Shown: one piece after another, positions 1 through 6,057 of the stretch
Layout: the number at the start of each line of letters is the position of its first letter
Numbering within the stretch: the stretch's first letter is position 1
NCBI GenBank assembly: GCA_001796865.1
Contig: MGNQ01000036.1
Span: 34,459-44,214, forward strand
Reading direction: 5' to 3'
DNA length: 9,756 bases
DNA from: Chloroflexi bacterium RBG_16_56_11
Lineage (GTDB): Bacteria; Chloroflexota; Dehalococcoidia; Dehalococcoidales; RBG-16-60-22
Notes under the pieces: generated by a model
What the model saw: the letters and a program-made list of their open reading frames with translations, nothing else
Database searches by the model: none
Told to the model about the DNA's origin: nothing
Made by a program: the position numbers and the translations under genes

Positions 1-29
1 TTTCAAAGCCGTTCATATCCTGATATTAT
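1..29 (+). promoter_or_regulatory. Possible extended -10 promoter for the DUF438 operon
   Basis: TGATATTAT at 21-29 fits an extended -10 element (TGn followed by a TATAAT-like hexamer). The hexamer 17 bases upstream (1-6, TTTCAA) matches the -35 consensus at only three of six positions. A start near base 36 would leave a leader of about 30 nt carrying the AGGAGG at 52-57. The window begins here, so the gene could instead be cotranscribed with something upstream. Confidence 0.35.
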
Positions 30-65
30 GGTACCGTAATCAGTCCACGGTAGGAGGCACAAATT

Positions 66-1286
66 ATGGACACCATGAGTAAAGAGGCCAAAAAGAGCAC
101 CCTGAAAGATATCATCCTGAAACTTCACGAAGGCCTTTCCCCCCAAGATGCCCAGCAGAGGTTTGAAAAAGAAGTGGGTAAGGTAAGCTCCTCGGAGATA
201 GCCGAGATGGAGCAATCGCTCATTGACGATGGTCTATCTCCAGATGAAATAAAGAAATTCTGTAACGTCCACGCCCTGATTTTTCAAGCGGCGCTGGAAA
301 AGGTCACTCTCGAAGAGACTTCGCCGTCCCACCCCGTGTATCTTTTCAAGCTGGAAAACCGCGAAATCGAAAAACAGGTCGACGCCCTGAAAAAGATGGC
401 GGAAAGACCCCCGGGAACAAGCCTCCCATCACTAAGAGATGGTTTGAAAGAATCGTTGCTGAAACTACGCGGCATCGAGACGCACTACCAGCGGAAGGAA
501 CAACTCCTCTTCCCATTCCTGGAAAAGCAGGGTTTCATGGGCCCGTCCAAGGTGATGTGGGGCAAGGATAACGAAATCAGGGGCATGATGAAGACCGCCA
601 TCAGCCGGCTCGATGAAATCGATAGTACCGGGAAATTGGAGCAATACAAAAAAGAAACCCTTAGCCCCTTACTGGAAGAAATCAACGGGATGATTTTCAA
701 GGAGGAAAATATCCTCTTCCCCACCTCCCTGGAGAAACTGGCGCCGGCCGATTGGGTGGAAATACTGCGGGAGAGCGTGGATATCGGCTATGTCTATATC
801 GAGCAGCCGGCCGAGACCGAGGAACTGGTCAAACACCTGGAAGTGTCACTCGTCGGGGACGCCTGCGTCCGCGACGATACCATTGAGCTGACAAGCGGTT
901 CCATACGACTGGGTGAACTGATGCCCCTGCTCGACCCCCTGCCGGTAGATATTACGTTCGTTGACAAGGACGATACGGTCAGGTACTTTTCCCAGGGTAA
1001 AGACCGCATTTTCAGTCGCACGAAGTCGGTCATCGGCCGCAGGGTGCAGAACTGTCACCCGCCGCAAAGTCTTGAGGTCGTGGAGAAGATACTGACGTCC
1101 TTTAAAGAGGGGACGGAAGATTCCTACGATTTCTGGATTAATCTCCAGGGCAGAATGATATATATCCGGTATTTCGCCGTCCGGGATAGTCAGAGGCGTT
1201 ACCTGGGCACGCTGGAGGTGACCCAGGATATCACCGGGATACAGAAACTCACCGGAGAGAAGAGGTTGCTGGATGAAAGAAGTTGA
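66..1286 (+). CDS. DUF438 protein: hemerythrin-like (HHE) domain plus C-terminal PAS domain
   Basis: This is a soluble 406-aa protein with the three-part layout of DUF438 proteins. Residues about 10-80 form a helical N-terminal DUF438 region that includes the C66-N-V-H69 segment. Residues about 85-235 resemble a hemerythrin-like four-helix domain: H89 followed by LENREIEK, H140-Y with E144 before LLFPFLEK, the MWG segment at 165-167 with EIR at 170-172, and EENILFP at 213-219. Residues about 287-392 are a PAS domain containing a C330-H-P-P motif and ending in TQDIT. Such proteins are thought to sense or handle O2, NO or redox state in anaerobes, probably through a di-iron site and a PAS-bound cofactor; here that is inference. 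The start is ATG 66, eight bases after AGGAGG at 52-57; ATG 75 would be too far from it. The stop overlaps the DUF1858 gene. There is no output domain, so it may act through a partner. Confidence 0.9.
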   Translation: MDTMSKEAKKSTLKDIILKLHEGLSPQDAQQRFEKEVGKVSSSEIAEMEQSLIDDGLSPDEIKKFCNVHALIFQAALEKVTLEETSPSHPVYLFKLENREIEKQVDALKKMAERPPGTSLPSLRDGLKESLLKLRGIETHYQRKEQLLFPFLEKQGFMGPSKVMWGKDNEIRGMMKTAISRLDEIDSTGKLEQYKKETLSPLLEEINGMIFKEENILFPTSLEKLAPADWVEILRESVDIGYVYIEQPAETEELVKHLEVSLVGDACVRDDTIELTSGSIRLGELMPLLDPLPVDITFVDKDDTVRYFSQGKDRIFSRTKSVIGRRVQNCHPPQSLEVVEKILTSFKEGTEDSYDFWINLQGRMIYIRYFAVRDSQRRYLGTLEVTQDITGIQKLTGEKRLLDERS

Positions 1287-1497
1287 TTTGAAAAAAAGCG
1301 TCCATGATCTCACCGAGACCTACCCTGAGCTCATCGGCATACTCAAAGAGCTTGGTTTTCTGGGCGTCGCCAATGGCGTCATGAGGAATACGGTGGGGCG
1401 CGTCACCACCATCCCTCAGGGCGCCCAGAAAATGGGTAAAGACCTGGGAGAAGTGATAAAAATCCTGGAAGCCAGTGGCTTCCAGATTAAGCCTTAA
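1273..1497 (+). CDS. DUF1858 domain protein, DUF438-associated type
   Basis: This 74-aa protein is essentially one DUF1858 domain. The N-terminal half reads like the usual 'PELIGILKELGF' helix. It is followed by NTVGRVTTIPQGA (about residues 39-51), which I recognise from DUF1858 proteins that accompany DUF438, and it ends in a helix with LEASGF. The cysteine pair found in many redox-type DUF1858 and ScdA-N domains is absent; there is no cysteine in the protein. A redox role through cysteines is therefore unlikely, and it is more plausibly a small partner of the DUF438 sensor. Its ATG lies inside the last 14 bases of the DUF438 gene in another frame, with AGAGG at 1261-1265 as a modest ribosome-binding site, so the two are almost certainly translationally coupled. 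The biochemical function is unknown. Confidence 0.85.
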   Translation: MKEVDLKKSVHDLTETYPELIGILKELGFLGVANGVMRNTVGRVTTIPQGAQKMGKDLGEVIKILEASGFQIKP

Positions 1498-1662
1498 ACC
1501 GGCCGCAACGTCCCGGCAAAGACCTGCCAGGCCAGCGCCGATTTGGCGAACAGGCTCAAGAATATGTAAACCTCTTCGCCGAAAAGGTAGTCCCGCCACG
1601 GCCCCATTTATTTATATCGCCGGGCTGATTCATTTTCACTTTAGCGGTCAGTAACGCATATC

Positions 1663-1671
1663 TGGTATACT
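1663..1671 (+). promoter_or_regulatory. Extended -10 promoter for the MFS transporter
   Basis: TGGTATACT at 1663-1671 is a good extended -10 element. No convincing -35 hexamer lies at normal spacing. Transcription would begin near 1678, only about two bases before the ATG at 1680, so that ATG would be leaderless. It would leave a normal leader of about 29 nt for the in-frame TTG at 1707. Confidence 0.45.
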
Positions 1672-1679
1672 GGGCAGAA

Positions 1680-2993
1680 ATGCATGACGCCGGCAGGGAC
1701 AATTCGTTGAACGTAAGCCCGAGACCACATGATACGGGCAAACCCCGCATCTTTTACGGCTGGTACATGGTCGCCGTCGCCTGGGTGACGTTTTTCCTGG
1801 TTAATGCCGTGAGCATCGGAATCTTCTTTAAGCCCATACTGGAAGATGAAGCGTTCGCATGGGACAGGGCTACCCTTTCATTGATTTATACCCTGGCTAT
1901 GCTCCTTTTCGCCCTGGCGACCCCCTTCCTGGGTCGATTAATCGACCGTTCCGGGCCGAAGCTCGTGCTTTTTATCTGTCTCGTCGCACAAACGGTTAGC
2001 AGCGTTGTCTACGGACTGGCCACGGTGATGTGGCATGTATTTACGGGACGGTTCTTCGGCGAGATAAAAGGACTGCAGGCCAGCCAGGTGCTGATAAACA
2101 GGTGGTTCGTCAAAAAGAGGGGCCGGGCGCAAGGTATAGCGTCGACAGGAATGCCGGCCGGGACATTGGCACTTTCGCCATTAAGCCAGTTCCTGGTGCT
2201 CGCCTGGGGCTGGCGGACGACCATGTTTTTCTGGGCCGCCATCACTTTTGTGTTGCTGCTGCCGTTAACTCTGCTGGTACGTAACCGTCCCGAGGAGACG
2301 GACGCGAGACCTGACGGCGACATCCCTGACAGTGCCGGTGGCGGTCGTCCCCGGGGGCTGGCCGTTAATGTGCCGGTTCGTGAGTACACGACCTCTCCGG
2401 GCAAGAACCTCTCCGAAGCTACCCGGACTGGCTCGTTCTGGCTGTTATCCGGGGCGCATTTTATCTGTGGTATCGGTTGTGGCTTTATGGCGACCCATAT
2501 TGTCATCTTCGCCACTGACTTCGGCTACTCGGCGATGGTGGGGGCCAGCCTCCTGAGTGTCCAGGGCGGGATGAATCTGGTCGGCCTGCTCGTCACCGGC
2601 CACATTTCCGACCGCCACATCAGGAGCCGTGTCCTGGCGCTGACTCATTTAGTACGCAGCCTGTCCTTCGTAATCGCGGTGGTTTTTATCGCCAACGGCG
2701 GCGGCTCTCTCTGGATGCTCTATCTGGCGATGGTACTTTTCGGTTTCGGCTGGTTCACGACATCGCCGCTGACCTCCGGATGCGTCGGCGACTATTTCGG
2801 CGACCTTCGGATGGGCACGATTATCGGCGTGACACTTTCAGCCCATACCGTCGGTATGGCGCTGGGTGCCTTTGCCGGCGGACTCACCTTCGAGCTCACC
2901 GGAAGCTACTATCGGTTTTTCCTGGTACAAGGAGCGCTCGAGTTCCTGGCGGCGGGTCTTATCCTCGCCATCCGTCAGCCGCTAAAGCAATAG
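1680..2993 (+). CDS. MFS transporter, monocarboxylate/oxalate-formate antiporter-like
   Basis: This integral membrane permease (437 aa from ATG 1680) has two six-helix halves. Loop motif A appears in both: GRLIDRSGPK at 85-94 and GHISDRHIRSR at 307-317. The first helix begins with FYGWYMVAVAW (25-35), and RWFVKKRGRAQGIASTGMPAG spans 141-161; both are typical of the MCT/OFA branch of the major facilitator superfamily, which moves small carboxylates. A polar cytoplasmic linker (about 201-250) joins the halves. The substrate cannot be read from the sequence. The true start may be TTG 1707 (residue 10), which has a GGCAGGGA-type ribosome-binding site at 1692-1699 and a suitable leader from the promoter at 1663-1671; ATG 1680 has none. 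The gene stands alone, so its neighbours give no hint of substrate. Confidence 0.85.
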   Translation: MHDAGRDNSLNVSPRPHDTGKPRIFYGWYMVAVAWVTFFLVNAVSIGIFFKPILEDEAFAWDRATLSLIYTLAMLLFALATPFLGRLIDRSGPKLVLFICLVAQTVSSVVYGLATVMWHVFTGRFFGEIKGLQASQVLINRWFVKKRGRAQGIASTGMPAGTLALSPLSQFLVLAWGWRTTMFFWAAITFVLLLPLTLLVRNRPEETDARPDGDIPDSAGGGRPRGLAVNVPVREYTTSPGKNLSEATRTGSFWLLSGAHFICGIGCGFMATHIVIFATDFGYSAMVGASLLSVQGGMNLVGLLVTGHISDRHIRSRVLALTHLVRSLSFVIAVVFIANGGGSLWMLYLAMVLFGFGWFTTSPLTSGCVGDYFGDLRMGTIIGVTLSAHTVGMALGAFAGGLTFELTGSYYRFFLVQGALEFLAAGLILAIRQPLKQ

Positions 2994-3017
2994 CATAAAA
3001 TTTATAGCCGTATCCTA

Positions 3018-3046
3018 TTGCAAATTTGAGTTTCTCAGTATATAAT
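3018..3046 (+). promoter_or_regulatory. Near-consensus housekeeping promoter for the zinc-ribbon gene
   Basis: TTGCAA (3018-3023) and a perfect TATAAT (3041-3046) are separated by exactly 17 bases. This is the best sigma-70-type promoter in the window. Transcription should start near 3053, giving a leader of about 108 nt before the TTG start at 3161, far longer than ribosome binding needs. Confidence 0.75.
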
Positions 3047-3052
3047 ATGCTC

Positions 3053-3161
3053 TGGTGGTTTTCAGTCTAGGTTATCATAATTCAGGTAGACTCCTTTATC
3101 CAGCCCCGGTTACGGATGACCTTAGAACTAGCCAACTAACTGAAGAAAGGAGGTCATCCGT
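3053..3161 (+). promoter_or_regulatory. Structured 5' leader that can sequester the ribosome-binding site
   Basis: An 11-base perfect inverted repeat pairs 3112-3122 (acggatgacct) with 3151-3161 (aggtcatccgt). The second arm covers half of the Shine-Dalgarno sequence AAAGGAGGT (3146-3154) and the first base of the TTG start. A second segment, CCTTT at 3093-3097, complements AAAGG at 3146-3150 in the loop of that hairpin. Both can form together as an H-type pseudoknot that hides the whole Shine-Dalgarno sequence. A weaker 6-bp hairpin (3064-3069 with 3087-3092) abuts it. The first arm also resembles the 3' end of 16S rRNA. I infer translational control, for example a cold-inducible or ligand-sensing leader. 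No named riboswitch class is recognised. Confidence 0.55.
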
Positions 3162-3457
3162 TGAGTTTCCAGGATAAAGCGCTTCAATGTTCCGATTGCG
3201 GAACGACGTTCACCTTCAGTGCTGCGGAACAGGAGTTCTTCCAGTCCAAGGGCTACACTAACGAGCCCAAGCGGTGCCCGACCTGCCGGCAGTCACGAAA
3301 AGCCGAGCGGGTAGGCTCGAGCGGCGGCAGATCCCGCCAAATGTTCCCGGCAACCTGTGCCGAGTGCGGCAAGGATACCGAAGTACCCTTCGAGCCCAGA
3401 GAAGGCAGACCGGTATATTGCAGCACGTGCTTCACGAAAATCAGGGCAAACCGGTAG
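3161..3457 (+). CDS. Zinc-ribbon protein with zf-trcl-like and CxxC-x17-CxxC domains
   Basis: This small 98-aa cytoplasmic protein has two tandem four-cysteine modules. The first (residues about 10-42) has CSDC and CPTC separated by a segment containing FFQSKGY, as in the 'probable zinc-ribbon' (zf-trcl) family. A basic Ser/Gly/Arg linker (about 43-59) follows. The second (about 64-88) has CAEC, exactly 17 residues, then CSTC, which is the CxxC-x17-CxxC domain; the chain ends in basic KIRANR. Each module should bind one zinc ion, and the basic linker and tail suggest nucleic-acid or ribosome contact; that role is inference. The start is TTG 3161, seven bases after GGAGG (3149-3153) in a very strong Shine-Dalgarno sequence. 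The gene has its own promoter, a long structured leader and a downstream terminator, so it is a single-gene unit under probable translational control. Confidence 0.88.
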   Translation: MSFQDKALQCSDCGTTFTFSAAEQEFFQSKGYTNEPKRCPTCRQSRKAERVGSSGGRSRQMFPATCAECGKDTEVPFEPREGRPVYCSTCFTKIRANR

Positions 3458-3483
3458 AACTCGTTAACCGAAACACCCAAACT

Positions 3484-3541
3484 CAGGCTGGTGAATTAAC
3501 TCGTCATAAGACGACGGGTGAATTTGCCAGCCTGTTGTTTT
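3484..3541 (+). terminator. Intrinsic terminator between convergent genes
   Basis: A 14-bp stem (two G-U pairs) joins 3484-3497 with 3521-3534 (caggctgg outermost, pairing with ccagcctg). An inner 5-bp hairpin TCGTC-ATAA-GACGA lies at 3501-3514. The tail TTGTTTT follows at 3535-3541. It ends the zinc-ribbon transcript. The stem lies 20 bases beyond the speE stop on the other strand, where the flank is only moderately U-rich, so it may also work, less strongly, in the reverse direction. Confidence 0.8.
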
Positions 3542-3554
3542 GAAAAGTGACGTT

Positions 3555-4475
3555 TTAACTGGTGTAGAGATAGAGGGGCTTTTCGTCGGTAATAATCCGT
3601 TGCTGGCTGGCCAGAGCCTCTCTAATGTACCGGGGCAGAGAAAACATTCCCTGGTGAGAAAGACCATCATACAGCTTCAGGTGGTGGATGGACCTCCCGG
3701 TAATTCTTTCATCTACCTCGTGACGTGTAAGCAGAAAGGTGCCGGGGTTATCTGAGGCCAGGCAAAAGCCCCACGGGCCGCCGAAGCAGGGCACATATAC
3801 CGCATAAGGGATAACGACGGGGAAAACCTGTTTCAGCGTATTGTGAACGGCCGTCAAGTTGAACAACTCGGTCGGGGAGGCCGAGCCGGACTGGACGGCA
3901 ATGATTCCCTTTTCCGTGAGCCGGTCTTTTACCAGCCGGTAGAACTCCCGCGTAAAAAGACGGTAAGCCGGCCCTTTTTCAATAGGGTCGGGCAGGTCAA
4001 TGATAATAATATCGTATTTGTCTCCTGATTCTTCGAGAAAGCCCCGCGCATCGACATGGTGAAGCTCGACCCGGCCGTCCTCGAAGGCCCCGCGGCTGAG
4101 TCCGGGCAGGTGCTGGCGGCTTAGGGCGGTCACCTCGTCGTCGATTTCCACCAGTACCGCTCTCCTGACCGACCGGTGAAACAGAGCTTCCCGGAGGGAG
4201 GCGCCTTCGCCACCTCCGGCGATAAACACCGACTCCGGCCGGGGATGGGCTATCATCGCCGGCTGCACGAGCGCTTCATGATAGATGAACTCGTCCCGCT
4301 CGCTCGATTGTATTTTGCCATCCAACACCAGGCATAAACCAAAGTTCCGGCTGCGGACGATCTGGACGGCCTGGTACTTGGTGCGTCCGGAGTAGACAAC
4401 CTCATCGAAACGGTGCAGCTGCAGGAAGTTCTCGTTAATTTTGTCTTGTAGCCATCGGGCAGGGTCGGTATCCAT
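3555..4475 (-). CDS. speE: Polyamine aminopropyltransferase (spermidine/thermospermine synthase family)
   Basis: The enzyme transfers aminopropyl groups from decarboxylated SAM to a diamine or polyamine in the cytoplasm. The 306-aa protein has the family's small N-terminal beta domain (about 1-75, with the LVLDGKIQSSERDEFIYHE segment at 49-67) and a Rossmann-like catalytic domain. That domain has GGGEG at 87-91, acidic E110/D112 at the end of the next strand, D142, and the catalytic loop DLPDP at 160-164 followed by GPAYRLFTREFY. The DLxDP loop and the segment PYAVYVPCFGGPWGF (223-237) look more like ACL5-type thermospermine synthases than classical SpeE, which has D(S/T)(S/T)DP. The product may therefore be thermospermine or a related tetraamine; that is inference. 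I chose ATG 4475. The open frame runs upstream to 4739, but that part lies over speD in another frame and does not resemble the family. speD ends 14 bases upstream, so the two form an operon. Confidence 0.88.
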   Translation of the reverse strand: MDTDPARWLQDKINENFLQLHRFDEVVYSGRTKYQAVQIVRSRNFGLCLVLDGKIQSSERDEFIYHEALVQPAMIAHPRPESVFIAGGGEGASLREALFHRSVRRAVLVEIDDEVTALSRQHLPGLSRGAFEDGRVELHHVDARGFLEESGDKYDIIIIDLPDPIEKGPAYRLFTREFYRLVKDRLTEKGIIAVQSGSASPTELFNLTAVHNTLKQVFPVVIPYAVYVPCFGGPWGFCLASDNPGTFLLTRHEVDERITGRSIHHLKLYDGLSHQGMFSLPRYIREALASQQRIITDEKPLYLYTS

Positions 4476-4489
4476 AAAAACTCTGTCAC

Positions 4490-4846
4490 TCAGACGGTGA
4501 CCAGAATCCCCCTTTTTATTTCGGTCAGAGACGGATTTCTCGACCCCAGCTTGTCGATCAAGACCGTGGCGGCTTTTTGAGGGTCGACGGTGGTGCCGCA
4601 GGTAAAGATATCGACCGCGGCATAACCAAATTCCGGCCAGGTATGAACGGACAGGTGGGACTCGGCAATGACCACCACCCCGCTCACTCCCTGGGGACTG
4701 AACCGGTGGAAAGAGTCGCCCAGGATTACTGCGCCACAATCCATGGCGGCCGTCAGCATCGACTTACGGATATAGTCCAGGTCGTTTAACAGCCCCCGGT
4801 CGCATTCATGCAGTTCAACCAGTAAGTGTCGTCCTAATGCATTCAA
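4490..4846 (-). CDS. speD: S-adenosylmethionine decarboxylase proenzyme, SpeH type
   Basis: The enzyme decarboxylates SAM to supply the aminopropyl donor for SpeE. The 118-aa proenzyme has the short bacterial/archaeal class-1B length and self-cleaves to create a pyruvoyl group. The start (MNALGRHLLVE) is typical of the family. The processing site is AES-HLSVHTWPE: cleavage is expected between E62 and S63, with S63 becoming the pyruvoyl residue. H68 and C83 (FTCG) occupy the expected positions for the processing histidine and catalytic cysteine. Translation starts at TTG 4846, the first possible start because an in-frame TGA immediately precedes it; a purine-rich AAAGGGGGG about 7 bases upstream serves as ribosome-binding site. 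speE follows 14 bases later. No ornithine or arginine decarboxylase lies nearby, so the diamine substrate must be made elsewhere or imported. Confidence 0.95.
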   Translation of the reverse strand: MNALGRHLLVELHECDRGLLNDLDYIRKSMLTAAMDCGAVILGDSFHRFSPQGVSGVVVIAESHLSVHTWPEFGYAAVDIFTCGTTVDPQKAATVLIDKLGSRNPSLTEIKRGILVTV

Positions 4847-4875
4847 TCACCTTCCCCCCTTTAAAATATTTTTTC

Positions 4876-4906
4876 ATTATAAAACGGCCAAGGAATTTTA
4901 TAACAA
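4876..4906 (-). promoter_or_regulatory. speDE promoter with an overlapping inverted repeat
   Basis: On the minus strand, TATAAT (4881-4876) lies 19 bases after TTGTTA (4906-4901), a workable though slightly long spacing. Transcription would start near 4869. A perfect 8-base inverted repeat, TTATAAAA (4903-4896) and TTTTATAA (4884-4877), spans 27 bases and covers most of both promoter elements. This is the position of a repressor operator, but the AT-rich composition makes coincidence possible. Confidence 0.5.
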
Positions 4907-4933
4907 CTGCTCCACCGTATCAACAGCGTACCA

Positions 4934-4973
4934 AATAAAAAGTCCCAGAGTTTTGATGACCACCCCAGGAACT
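4934..4973 (-). terminator. Weak candidate terminator of the BioD/DRTGG gene
   Basis: On the minus strand a 6-bp stem with one G-U pair (AGTTCC at 4973-4968 with GGGACT at 4946-4941) is followed at once by TTTTATT. The loop is long (21 nt) and a competing pairing exists, so termination here is uncertain. The surrounding gap 4847-5079 (233 bases) also holds a 12-base palindrome, CCTTTATAAAGG at 4985-4996. I see no gene in it. Confidence 0.3.
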
Positions 4974-5079
4974 CCCCTCACTTCCCTTTATAAAGGAGCA
5001 AGGCAACAAGGACTGTCTGTGAACGGAGATTAGCCTGATTTAGTAATAGTCTCCTTTCTTATTTTAAACTAATTGCTTG

Positions 5080-6018
5080 TTAGGCTATTGCCTTCACATC
5101 GAGGTTCTGTTTTAACATCTCGGTCAGAACCGGTATTTTTTTCTCCTGGTTCAGCCTGGTCTTGGCCAGCATATCTTCGATTTTAGTGACGATATCGTTG
5201 TTGGTCAAATCAGTGGTGATAATCGGGATACTACGTGATTGGGCCTTCTGGAGTACGTTGTAAAAGGGCGGGTGTTGTCCGCCGCTGAGGACGAGACAAC
5301 TGGTGGACGTTTCAAGAGCTGCGAGCTGTATATCGGGGCGGTCATGCCAGATGATGGCCGCCTTATTATTTTTCCGGGCGAAGTAGTTTACCCCTGAGCC
5401 TACCACCATCGCCCCCAGCATGAAATTCTCTACTAGCTCACCCGATTTATCGGGATTATTCAGCACCGCCCCCTGGATGCTCCCGGCCAGCTCGCCGACG
5501 GTTATAGCCAGCAGCGCCCGGTTTTCCGGGATGACGCCCAGTACCCTGATTCCCGACGCACCCAACCGCACGCTGGCTTCCTCCCGGGCGCGCTGCAACT
5601 GGCTCATCGGAACCTTGTTTATTACGACACCCAGCAAGCTCCCTCCGAACCCTTTATATACATCGATAAACCGGGAGGGGTTGCCCGTGTATGTTTCCAC
5701 GGCAATAACCGTGGCCTTCATCTCCTTAACCGCCCCGTAAGTCTTTTTACTCAGGGTGTCTTCCGGGGTGGGGCCGACCGCTGATTCGAAGAGGACAATA
5801 TCTCTTCCCTTGGTAATGTCCGGTGCGTTGACGACATCCGCCAGCCCTAACAAATGTTTCATGAAGGCGGTATCGCCGTCGGAACCATCTGTTGATGCGG
5901 CCTGCGGCTTGAGGTAGCCGACTTTTTTACCGTCATTCAGGAATATTTTAGCCAGGCCGGCGCTAAATGTGGTCTTGCCGGCTGCGGCCTCCACGGCGAC
6001 GATAAACAAAACGCCCAA
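5080..6018 (-). CDS. BioD-like P-loop plus DRTGG domain protein (Pta N-terminal-like, standalone)
   Basis: This 312-aa protein resembles the N-terminal regulatory part of long phosphotransacetylases (COG0857) without the catalytic PTA domain. Residues 1-about 190 form a dethiobiotin-synthetase-like NTPase fold. The P-loop is AVEAAAGKTT (8-17), where the usual first glycine of the BioD-type loop is alanine. A GYLKPQA strand (34-40) and DGDTAF (48-53) follow. Residues about 195-285 are a DRTGG domain, with DRPDIQLAALET at 226-237 and LVLSGG at 242-247. The catalytic role is unknown; the domain pair is thought to sense nucleotides or metabolites. Some databases label relatives as cobyrinic acid synthase-like, which I consider misleading. 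The start is TTG 6018 after GGAGGG (about 6030-6025 on this strand). The gene is monocistronic and divergent from the glycosyltransferase. Confidence 0.8.
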   Translation of the reverse strand: MGVLFIVAVEAAAGKTTFSAGLAKIFLNDGKKVGYLKPQAASTDGSDGDTAFMKHLLGLADVVNAPDITKGRDIVLFESAVGPTPEDTLSKKTYGAVKEMKATVIAVETYTGNPSRFIDVYKGFGGSLLGVVINKVPMSQLQRAREEASVRLGASGIRVLGVIPENRALLAITVGELAGSIQGAVLNNPDKSGELVENFMLGAMVVGSGVNYFARKNNKAAIIWHDRPDIQLAALETSTSCLVLSGGQHPPFYNVLQKAQSRSIPIITTDLTNNDIVTKIEDMLAKTRLNQEKKIPVLTEMLKQNLDVKAIA

Positions 6019-6057
6019 GATTCACCCTCCTGGATTACTATAATGATGAACCAATAT

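Noticed and set aside
846..1313. 155-codon minus-strand frame opposite the DUF438 gene
   Set aside because: It is an antisense shadow of a recognised gene with no family similarity.
1542..1583. Hairpin TTTGGCGAA / TTCGCCGAA downstream of DUF1858 as a terminator
   Set aside because: The 9-bp stem has a 24-base loop and no T-tract after it, so it does not look like an intrinsic terminator.
1500..1628. Coding-like open stretch in the gap after DUF1858, ending at TGA 1626-1628
   Set aside because: It has no usable start codon or ribosome-binding site of its own and the translated residues match no family I recognise; I do not call a pseudogene from it.
4476..4739. N-terminal extension of the speE frame upstream of ATG 4475
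   Set aside because: It lies over the speD coding sequence in another frame, is rich in Arg and Ser with no family similarity, and the family's N-terminus fits a start at 4475.
4985..4996. 12-base palindrome CCTTTATAAAGG
   Set aside because: No promoter or gene start is positioned to make it a clear operator; recorded as sequence only.
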